This document shows positions 55,083 through 64,000 of a stretch of 64,000 nucleotides of DNA, one piece after another. The DNA is taken from assembly GCA_005656395.1 (NCBI GenBank), contig SRSI01000019.1, positions 186,001-250,000 of the forward strand. The letters are read 5' to 3'. A model generated the notes under the pieces. It had not been told where the DNA came from. It worked only from the letters and a program-made list of their open reading frames with translations, and ran no database searches. Positions within the stretch are counted from its first letter, which is position 1. Each line of letters starts with the position of its first letter. This DNA is from Strongyloides papillosus. Its lineage: Eukaryota; Nematoda; Chromadorea; Rhabditida; Strongyloididae. Both the position numbers and the translations under genes were made by a program.

Positions 55083-56049
55083 TTTTTAATATTTTTGAAA
55101 TAAAATTTCCTTAAATACTGGAATTTGTCATGATAAATTATTGGAAAAATATTTAAATTCTAAAAAATAAAGAACAACAAGTATAAGTACGAACAAATAT
55201 TGATATTAATTTTGGTGCAAATTAGAAAAATTTTAACTTTATAAAAATCAGATTTCTATTTAATAAATAAAATTTGATAGATGTTGTATAGTATTAAATT
55301 GCAATAAGTAATTAACGAGTAATTAACTGCAATATATAATAAAACTTTTATTTGATTCAGATATAACAGCATTTAAGCACAAACTAAAATATAAGCCTAC
55401 AAATATTAATTTAATACGTGCTTAGAATAATAATACTCAGAATTAATTGATAGTTTGCGTAACGAAATAAAATATATAAATAAGATATAGTCAATAAATT
55501 ATTTTTAAGTAGTTTATTTAAGATCTATATTTCATTCTTTTTTTTTGTAGTCAAAGATTGATTTTTGGAGAATCAGTGTACGCTTATAGAGGCTTTATAT
55601 TTATAACGGATTTAAGATACTGTAAAACATTGTCGACTTTATCATCACATATATAGAATTTTACGAAAAAATAATTTTATTATTTTAATCAACAGTAATT
55701 GTTATTCAAATAATATATTTTACTATTTATTTCTTAATAAATTGCATCATACAAAATCAAAAATATTTTTTTTTACATTCTATCTCTTACTCATCTTTTT
55801 AAAATAATAAACATATTAAAATGATTCTCTATAATAAAAAAATATGAAGTAGTCTGTCTAAGTCTTTTTAGATATTCTTGAAATCTAAATGTGGTATTAA
55901 AACTATTTTTACATATGAAAAATATTATTATTGTTCTACAAGTTTTATGGAAATATTTGGATTTTAAAGTAGTTTTTATTTCTTCATGATTTACGCACGC
56001 TCATCAACTTCAAATTAATCTAACTTTTTTACATAAAAAAATGTTTTTA
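55083..56049. other. Intergenic, AT-rich
   Basis: Promoter side of the 54.6 kb gene, then unremarkable AT-rich DNA. Confidence 0.5.
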
Positions 56050-56054
56050 TGAGA

Positions 56055-56605
56055 AAAGGGACATTAGTCTAATGGCTATATAGCCAATCACGCCGCTACT
56101 TTATTTTGTCGCTTAATTTTTTATTATATATAATAAAGGAATTGAAAAGGTATTTGATTTAACAGTTCGGCTAAAGATTGCTACTTAGCGCGATTTTTCC
56201 GGAATAAAAGATATCCTAAACATGAATAATAATAAATAAACATATTTTGAAGCATTTGCAGGGATTTTTTTTGTGTAGCATTTGTGTTTTTAAGTGAATT
56301 TTTATGATTATTTTGAAAAAAAGACATTATTTTTATCCATTTATTGATAAGACTTGGGCTATGGCCTTTCTTTGATTAGCACTGCCGTAATCTAGCCTCC
56401 GTATGAGGATAGATAAAGATATTTTTACGAATTTTTTCTTATTATTAACAAATATTCATATAATTATTTAATAACATAGATATTTCTATTTCAATGTTAA
56501 TAAAAAATTAATTTTTTTATATAATAAATTTCGTGCGTTATTGCTGCGTGCGACATAAATTTTTGCGATAGACTAATGTTCACCATCCCGTTTTTCTGAC
56601 CTTTG
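56055..56605. mobile_element. Candidate inverted-repeat element
   Basis: Left GGGACATTAGTCTA and right TAGACTAATGTTCACCATCCC are inverted matches around about 550 bp that is GC-richer than its surroundings (CACGCCGC, CTGCCGTAATCTAGCC, GCTGCGTGCGAC). Short imperfect ends and no clear target duplication make this tentative. Confidence 0.35.
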
Positions 56606-58089
56606 CCAATTATAAAAGAGTAACTTTTCTGTGTAATTTTAAAATATCATAAACGTAGAATCTCACTGAATATGTTTAAAATTTTATTGCAAATTATAAC
56701 CTTAAATTTTGTTAAAATTCCGATATTTTTAAACAATAATTTTTTGATAAAATAATTTTTAAAAACATGCTAACATTATTCTGACAGTGCAAATAAATAT
56801 CTTTTGAATAAATATAGTATTATCCATTGCAATTAAATTTAAAAAAGTAAAGATTAGTCAAATATTGACTATTTTTTACAATTATTCCAGTAATTAAAGA
56901 AAATATACAACTTTATTTAATTTTTCAACACTGATAAATTTTTATCATCAAAAGTATTTGCGATATTGTTCTAATTTTGACTTTATCACCTTGTATTTCG
57001 AATATAGGAGTCACGAAAATTAAATAAAATATATGGGAAATTAAAAAGATACAGAAAAATATTATTATAGAATAGTAGCTATATAAAACAATAGTAAATA
57101 TTTTAAAATATTAAAAAAATTATTTTTCCAAAAGTTGGAGTAATTATTAATATTATATCCACTAGAGACAGCTTCATTTACTCAGTAGAATAATGATGCA
57201 ATCTTTTAAAAAATTAATACATCAAAATTTTATTGTTAAATGACATCAAAATTTTTGAGAAAAAAATTACAGTTTATTCTACTTTAAAAAATTTAATACA
57301 TTTTCATTATATTTATGTCTATAATATTTTGCGAATATGTGGAAAAAAAAACCAATTTTTCATAATTAATAACAGGTTTAAAAATGTCTTTCATTTTTAA
57401 GAATTCACATTCTTTAGGGGAATGAAATTGTACTATAATTCCGAAAATTCGTAACGCCGCACAAATTGCAGACTTCTTTATTAATTTATAAAATTATAAT
57501 TGTATCTGTAGTGGCTACAAAATAGTTAAAATACCATCTTTGCATCTTTAGAATGGGCAGAGGATATATGCGAATATTTTAAGGGTCTTAAACGAGTCGC
57601 TTTATATATTAATATTTTTAAGTATTTTTCAAACTATTACTTAAATGTTAAATAAATTAGACAATAATAAATTTTATTAAGTAAAAGCAAATTAAAAGAA
57701 ACAAAAATACTCAATTTAGTAAAATATTATTTTCACAGTAGAGTAAAGCAATGAGATGACATCAATTATCGAATGTCATCTTTACTATTTAAGATGCAAT
57801 TTCCCACCAAAAAGTCATTATTTTGAAATACATTGTTTTTTTTTATTTTGTAATCAAAAAATTCTATGACAATTAATAATATTTTATATGTTTATATTTT
57901 AGGGGGTATAATAGCCACTAATTTTAATTGTATTGTAGTTAGAGGAGACCAAGATTGGTAATCTTGGGTAAGTTCTTTTTATGACTAATTTTTAATTGTA
58001 TTATTAGTTTTTTTTATGTGTATTCTTAAATTTAACTAAAAAGCTTATACTAAAGAGTAATCGCCAGCAAATTCTTACAAAATTTTTAC
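56606..58089. other. Intergenic with a hairpin between direct repeats
   Basis: Mostly AT-rich. At 57,918-58,007 two near-copies of ACTAATTTTAATTGTATT-TAG flank a CCAAGATT-GGT-AATCTTGG hairpin followed directly by GTAAGT. No gene recognised. Confidence 0.4.
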
Positions 58090-59035
58090 TGTAGCTTGAA
58101 GATTTAATTCTTAAACATTTCTGCATAATAAGAAAGGAAAAATTTTGAAAGACGTTGGCGAAATAGAATAAGTATTCTATCTGTTGAAAAAATTAAATTT
58201 TATTTAAATTTTAAAACATCAAGCAAGAACAGTAATTTTGTAAATGAATCAAATCATCAGATTGTCGAATTAATTTTTTCGTGTTTTTTGCAAAAATATA
58301 TGTTTGACAATTTAAAGTAATGTAACTTTTTTATCTTCATACTTATTTCTGATATTATGTTTATTTTAGAGTCAAATTTGTTTTCTATAATAGATTATAA
58401 TAAAGCGCATTACTATAAGTCAATTTCGTTTAAATTCGTTAACATTTTAACAAAGATCATTATTTTAAACATTCTAACAGCAACAATAACCTTAAAATTT
58501 TATAACAATGATAATAAAAAGCACTAATTGTTTAACCACATAAGAAATTACTAATTAAATACATTATTTTAGTATTTGTACTTTTTAATTATTTAAAAAT
58601 CCTTTTTTACTATGAAGAAAAATACAGAGTGTTTTATAACTTTTCATAAATTGTGTTTTTATAGATAATCTGTGAAGACTTTATAAAAACAATTTATACT
58701 TTTAGATGAGTATAATTTCATAAGAAAATATAAGTTATAATAATTCAAACTATTGAAACATATTGAAAAATATACTATGTTAAAAATAGTCTTTAGAAAC
58801 CTACTTAAAATTTTATCTAAAATTAATTTCTAATATTATATATTAAAATGCATTGGGCGAAACAACTTAAGTCTTAACATAAGAATAACATCATAGAGAA
58901 ATGGTAATTGTTTTAATAATTCTTTAATTGTTGCTTTAATTTTCATTTGAAAGATAATTGCGATAAAATTAATAGTGAGTCAAAAATATTTTACCAAGTT
59001 GAACAAATTTAATATATTTTTTTGTGTGTTGTTGC
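58090..59035. mobile_element. Diverged M-family copy (reverse orientation)
   Basis: About 0.95 kb with the same block order as copy 3 (a CTATCTGTTGAAAAAATTAAAT block near the start, CATTACTATAAGTCAATTTCG, TGCGATAAAATTAATAG, then TTTTTTTGTGTG at the end). Lies immediately downstream of member 4. Confidence 0.6.
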
Positions 59036-59607
59036 GTAAAAATTTTGTAACATTTCTGCTACTAGTATCTGTTGAGTTACCCTGAAAAATTCTTATCATA
59101 AAAAATAAATGGATTTATAATTGCAGTGCATACAAAAAGAATAAAGATGGAGAATTCTTTTGCTAAATTTATGGCAGAATGGTAAAATATTATTTTATCT
59201 AAAAGAGTCTTAAAAATATAAAGGAAGAACTGTTAAGAATTGTAAACATCATGTAAAATTTTATGAATACGTAAATTTTAATTGGTAAAGTTAATTACGA
59301 AGGTTTTATAAATAAAACCTTACCGTTTGAGTAGTAATAACTTTTTTCTACAAAATATTTCAAGATTTTTTTTGAAGGTTAATTTTTAACTAAGTTAACA
59401 TTCCTTATAAAAAAGAATTTGCACTATCACTTTACTAACAATAATAAGTTTAAAAATTTAATAATGAATAAAAATTATGGGAAATATCTTAAATTTTTAT
59501 TTGGTATATAAAAAGTATAGTAATATTGTTTGGTATATAAAAAACAATATTTCTTATATTATCTGTGAAATTATAGTGATTTGAAAGGTTTGTAAAAAGT
59601 TACTAAC

Positions 59608-60471
59608 TTATGAATCGGCTTCATCTTGAGTTTGGTCATCAGCCTCTTCTTCCTCCTCTTCTTCTTCTTCAACATCTTGACCTTCTTCGTTTTCACCTTC
59701 TTCTTCTCCGTTTTCACCTTCTTCTTCTCCGTTTTCACCTTCATCTTCTCCGTTTTCACCTGCATCTTCTCCTTTTTCACCTTCATCTTCTCCGTTTTCA
59801 CCTTCTTCTTCTCCGTTTTCACCTTCTTCTTCTCCGTCTTCACCTTCTCCTTCTTCACCTTCTTCCCCATCTTCAGGAGGTACATTATCTCTAGGTCTTG
59901 ATGGATCACTTCCTCTGCCACCTGGTCTTCTAGGGGTTGTTCTTTGTCTACCTATAGTTACTCTTCTGGAAGGTGGTCTTGGTCTCATAGTAGTTCTTGA
60001 TAAGCGTCTTCTTTGTTGCTCTCTTCTTCTGCGTGCTATCAGAAGTCTTCTTCTGTGTTCTGCCATTTGTTTTCTTCTACGCATTATCTGTTGCCTTCTT
60101 TTACGCATTGCCTGTTGTCTTCTTTGAAGTGCTTGACGCCTTCTTGCTTGTCTTAATCGTCTTAGCCTTTGCTGTCTTTGACGGCGCATTCTTTGTTGTC
60201 TTTGTGCTCTTTGTCTTTTTCTACGAGCTCTTCTTCTTCTCTGTCTACCTGGAGCTTGTCTTTTATCTCTAACAGCAACATCCAATTTACTTTCTTTTTG
60301 GAAATTTTGGCTTAAAAGTGAATTTAAATTATTATTGATAAGAGCTCCATTTTCATTGTTTAAATCATGTTCAACCAAACCATCTAGTTTAGATTTTTCG
60401 AGGTGATAAGTAGAAATAATACCCACAAGAAGTACTATTGAAAATAATAAGAATGATTTCGAGTAAATCAT
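59608..60471 (-). CDS. Secreted charge-segregated Arg/Gln-Glu/Asp protein, family member 4
   Basis: 287 residues, single exon, the most extreme member. Signal peptide MIYSKSFLLFSIVLLVGIIS; pro-region 22-67; RDKRQ at 68-72; basic domain about 73-158 with nearly every second residue Arg (QRQQRMRRQRQQRLRRLRQA); a Pro/Thr/Arg linker about 159-195; then an acidic tail from about 200 to the end, built from tandem GENGEEE heptapeptides and a poly-Glu run. Net charge is strongly positive in one half and strongly negative in the other, with almost no hydrophobic residues after the linker, so the mature chain is probably disordered or helical in parts. No enzymatic motif. It shares about 450 bp of 5' flank and 500 bp of 3' flank with member 3. 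Confidence 0.87.
   Translation of the reverse strand: MIYSKSFLLFSIVLLVGIISTYHLEKSKLDGLVEHDLNNENGALINNNLNSLLSQNFQKESKLDVAVRDKRQAPGRQRRRRARRKRQRAQRQQRMRRQRQQRLRRLRQARRRQALQRRQQAMRKRRQQIMRRRKQMAEHRRRLLIARRRREQQRRRLSRTTMRPRPPSRRVTIGRQRTTPRRPGGRGSDPSRPRDNVPPEDGEEGEEGEGEDGEEEGENGEEEGENGEDEGEKGEDAGENGEDEGENGEEEGENGEEEGENEEGQDVEEEEEEEEEADDQTQDEADS
59696..59842 (-). repeat. 21 bp coding minisatellite (seven units) in the acidic tail
   Basis: Seven consecutive 21 bp units, each encoding a seven-residue GENGEEE-like heptad; several are identical and others differ by one or two substitutions. The length keeps frame, so copy-number change would lengthen or shorten the acidic tail without breaking the protein. 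Confidence 0.9.
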
Positions 60472-60520
60472 TTAAGAAAAAACTTTTTCGATTGTATAAA
60501 ATTTTTTTAAAATTTTCTCT

Positions 60521-60572
60521 TTTATAGATAATTAAATTAGAAGTAATAGCTTATTTTTTTACACCTGTCTCA
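60521..60572 (-). promoter_or_regulatory. Family promoter (member 4)
   Basis: TAATTTAATTATCTATAAAA lies 50-69 bp and TGAGACAGGTGTAA 89-101 bp upstream of the ATG, matching the other members in sequence and spacing. Confidence 0.65.
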
Positions 60573-60889
60573 CTTTCTGTTTCTTTTAAAACAAATTTTT
60601 ATTTACTTTTTATATTTTTATTAATGTTCCTAGTAAAATTATGCTTTTTTTTAAAAAATATTTTTGTTTTTATAAAGAGTAGGAGTCTGTTATTAATGTT
60701 TTTGTAGATATGATCATATATATTCTTTAATACGTATAATTGTTTCGCTTATTTTCATTGTATCAAATATTAATCTCATACATTTTTTCTTTTCAAACGA
60801 GATATATAAAATTTTTATTAAAACATAATTTTAAATTATTAATATATATTCTTTTAAAATTAATTTTATATTTACTTTAGTTTACTGAA

Positions 60890-61200
60890 ATTCGAAAAAT
60901 ATCAAACAAAAAAGTAGTTAAAGTTTTAACGAATCAAACTTAAGTATAAAAATTACCCAATCTATTAAAAAATTTAATTTCATTTAAATTTAAACATTAT
61001 TAGGCGACAGGAAAATGTTTTGAACGACGTAAAATATTATGTTGTCGTATAAATTTAGTGTTTTTTCACAAAACTATCTATGTTTTTACATTCTTAGGTG
61101 GTGTAATTTTTAATTTATCTTATTTTTTCTATGATATTATGCTCTTTTTAAAGTCTAATTTGTTTTTTTAATAATATTGTAGTTATAAATAGGTCAATCA
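60890..61200. mobile_element. Truncated M-family copy
   Basis: About 310 bp matching the start of the 58.1 kb copy and of copy 3 (CAATCTATTAAAAAATTTAA, GGCGACAGGAAAATG, GTCGTATAAATTT). It lies upstream of member 4 in the same relative place as copy 3 upstream of member 3, so it may have been carried along by the gene duplication. Confidence 0.5.
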
Positions 61201-61219
61201 ATAATATACAAGGAAAGAT

Positions 61220-63990
61220 TTAATTATGGTTAGTCAGTGCAATGTTCTCCCAGATTGGGCTAGTTTAACTTATAATATTGTAATTAATCATTATAATTAG
61301 ATTATTTTTTAAATTATTAGTTGTTTATAATAAACAAAGCTTCTAAGGTGATTATATTTAATATAGAGTAATAAAAAAAGCAATAAGCGTTTTAAATTTT
61401 CAGGAAAAAAGTCCTTTGATACTCTGGCAAAAAGATTAATTGATGCGTATTATGAAGTCTTAATTAAAAATGAGAAGATCGGAAAGAATTCAAAGAATGT
61501 GTTCATGGGAAAATTAAGCTTATGAAATTTAAAATTGATTTCTAAAAAATCTTTCGTTTGTATCATGACTTTATTAATGTTGATAACAATAAAAATAATT
61601 ACAATTAAAATGAGTTTTCAAACTTTAATGTATCCCAAACAAGAAAAAAAAGATACTGAGAAATATCTAAAAGCTAAAGATTTGCTAAAGCATGCAGTAG
61701 AATCCTCCAACAACTTCATGTCTTCTTTAAACCTTGAAGGAACAGTATTATCAAGTCGGTGGTCATATAAAGTGATAAGAGTTATATAAGTTCTGAGGAG
61801 AGATATGAGAAGATTGATGAAAACGTTAATGTATAAATAAATAAAAGGAGTAAGTATCTGATGAATCCTTAAGCAACTAGACAAGGATTTAAGAGAAGAT
61901 GTTTTTAATAATGGTGTCACTAACATTAATTGGGACTTAGGTTTAAGTGACAATATGGGAGATTCGGAAGGCATACAGGAGAACTTAATGCCATATACAC
62001 TGAAACCCGACATTAAACTTTTCTATTCTTATCCACCATATTTGGAGACAAGTAAAGTCAATCTTTCTGTATATATAAGAAGACTTGAGACGCTAATGGA
62101 AGAATTTCCTGATAAAATAAAAGTAGTAAAAAGTGAATTACCTTAAGAAGATTTTTAAAATGTGTGGCATATGAAGGAACAAGTGAAAAATTGACTGTTT
62201 TTTAAGATCTTTTTGAAGTAATAGTTTTTAATGAAGATCTGCTCCGTATAGATACAAGTACTGCTAAGAGAAAAATAAGATGCTTGAAGGTACTTGAGGG
62301 CGACTTGAAAAACGTTTAAAACTTTGAAGTCTCTAAATAAAGTGTTTTGTGGTAGAAGTGAGAAAAAAATTTTTGCTGGATTTATTGAACGTGTAAGAAA
62401 TTTTCTGATGATAACAGATACTAAAATTTCAGTTAAGCTGCAAGATTATATCACAGACTATGTTCAAAAGCCATCTGAAACAAACGAAGCTTTTATAGAA
62501 AAATTTTTAATTAAGCTACTGATTTGAAGTCTAAATAGAAATCTATGAATGCTGGACTAATGAATAAGTAAAATAAATCTAGTCAACATAGTAATGGTAG
62601 AATCTGTTATGGAATATAAATATAATACACACACATATAAATATATGGTTTATTAACAACCGAGAATGCCCGGTTATCATCTATTTTCTTTTACTTTTAT
62701 AATACTCAATAATAGATAAGAAATATATAAATTATTTAGATAGTCTTCTGTCTTCAGTCTTGATTATTGATATTCTTTTATTTATTATTTTTATTTGGAT
62801 CAATTTCCATTACAAATCATCAAATCAAAAATGGGTAATAATGATAAAGATAAGAAAGATATAAAATGTTACCATTGTCAAGCTACTAGACATGAAAAAT
62901 CTGAATATTGGGTGCGGAAACGATCACATAAACCACGGTCAAAACTAAAAAGCTTGGTAAAGCAGAAACCTTTAGTGTCAATAAAAGCACAGTAGCAGAA
63001 AGTTTAAGTTATAAACATAAAGTAAAGGTAAAATGTATACGGCAAAAATAGACAATGGAGCATGTCTAGGCTGTTTCAAGGGAAACCTAATTTATTTAGC
63101 GAAGAGTGGATAGATGGATCTCGTGAAATATCTTTAGTGAATGCAAGTAGACGTAAAATTTTGTTAAGTGGTAGAATCAATGTGTATATGTCTTTCTTGA
63201 AAAGAAATGGAAAAAGAAATATCAATGTAGTTTGTGAAGTAGTCAGGGATACGACTAGAGGTTCAATTATATTAAAGAATCAAATATTTTGCATATTACT
63301 GATGAAAAAATCTATAAAAATTACGAGAAGAAGAAAGCCAAATATCAAAGAAATATGAAAGTATCGCTTATAAATTAAAACCATGAATAGTTAATGCGCA
63401 GGACATAATATGATATTTTAAACCAGCAGATATAAACTATAAGTAATGGATTATGAAGTGGATTGATTCTACAACACGTATTTTCTTTGGAAGTCATAAA
63501 AAAAGGTAAACCCAGCTACTCTATGTCATATTTTTTAAGAAGCTTTGTGACAACTTTAAGTAGACAAAAAATTTTATTAACAGACTTACAATTATTATTT
63601 AATGCAAAAAGATATGCTAAGTTAATGGAAAATTTGAGTATTAGACATGTTATTAATAAAGCTGGAGGAAACTGTAGAGCTGGAACACTAATTGAGCGGG
63701 TTTTCAGGAATATTGGAAAGTCAATGGCTAAAATGAACATTATGGCTAAAAAAATTACTTTTTAAAAAAATTTATTGTTCTTTTGGAGATAGTAGTACAA
63801 GGCTTTTCAACTCGAACATAGTCAAACAAAACGTGCTCCATTTAGTTTATGATCAACTCCATATGAATTACTTTATCTAAGAGAGCCAAATAACAACACA
63901 ATTATCATGTACTTGGCTCTGACGAATTATAAATGGTCGTGTTGAATGATCAACCTCATAATGTTCGAAAAATGGCAGTACATGAAGGAC
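61220..63990 (+). pseudogene. Decayed Ty3-like retrotransposon (Gag-protease-integrase remnants)
   Basis: Plus-strand fragments in several frames. Gag pieces lie at 61,403-61,524 and about 61,535-62,530. A zinc knuckle at about 62,864 reads CYHCQATRHEKSEY, with the last Cys changed to Tyr. A protease-like AKIDNGAC follows at about 63,040. Integrase remnants appear at 63,463-63,765 (LTDLQLLFN for the second Asp region and GTLIERVFRNI for the Glu) and at about 63,805-63,990 (TKRAPFSL then a stop, TPYELLY). No RT is present between protease (to about 63,300) and integrase (from 63,463). Many stops and frame changes. The element probably continues past the window end; no LTR was recognised. Confidence 0.6.
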
Positions 63991-64000
63991 ATAACATGAG

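Noticed and set aside
59690..59845. CRISPR-like array
   Set aside because: Direct 21 bp repeats without spacers, inside a coding region of a eukaryote; it is a minisatellite.
1..64000. rRNA, tRNA, SL RNA genes or telomeric repeats
   Set aside because: None recognised on either strand after reading for conserved boxes and simple repeats.

Overview
The window is about 78-80% A+T, has 38-53 bp introns with GTAAGT-type donors, carries nematode-type seven-helix chemoreceptor genes, and encodes many small secreted proteins. This points to an AT-rich parasitic nematode nuclear genome, most likely Strongyloides or a close relative. That assignment is inferred from composition and gene families; no rRNA, tRNA or spliced-leader gene confirms it.

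Layout. 1-9 kb holds three related chemoreceptor genes: one cut by the window edge, one broken by a frameshift, one intact. A 2.7 kb inverted-repeat element with its own gene sits 8 bp after the first. 9.4-10.2 kb is a four-exon secreted Thr/Ser-rich protein gene. 10.9-15.4 kb is a decayed LTR retrotransposon. From 16.7 to 60.5 kb, four dispersed minus-strand genes encode a secreted family with one design: signal peptide, pro-region ending in a dibasic site, Arg/Gln-rich basic domain, Thr/Pro linker, Glu/Asp-rich tail. All four share a promoter at constant spacing. Between them are mobile elements with readable boundaries: an RT-less LTR element with an intact ORF (19.2-22.2 kb), an intact CAC-ended DNA transposon (22.35-25.85 kb), an LTR retrotransposon with identical LTRs and a second RNase H domain after integrase (30.6-35.4 kb), and a 6.2 kb foldback element (38.4-44.7 kb) that contains a mariner-type insertion. 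A roughly 0.94 kb family (here called M) occurs at least seven times and hosts two of the nested insertions. 46-55 kb holds a cystatin-like gene and three small two-exon secreted-protein genes, two of them in a segmental duplication. 61-64 kb is a second decayed Ty3-like element.

How it fits together. The host genes are sensory receptors and secreted proteins, arranged as locally duplicated families in repeat-rich DNA. The transposons can be ordered in time: M inserted first, then the foldback or LTR element into M, then the mariner-type element into the foldback. The best candidates for something undescribed are the charge-segregated secreted family with its shared promoter, and the dual-RNase H retrotransposon.
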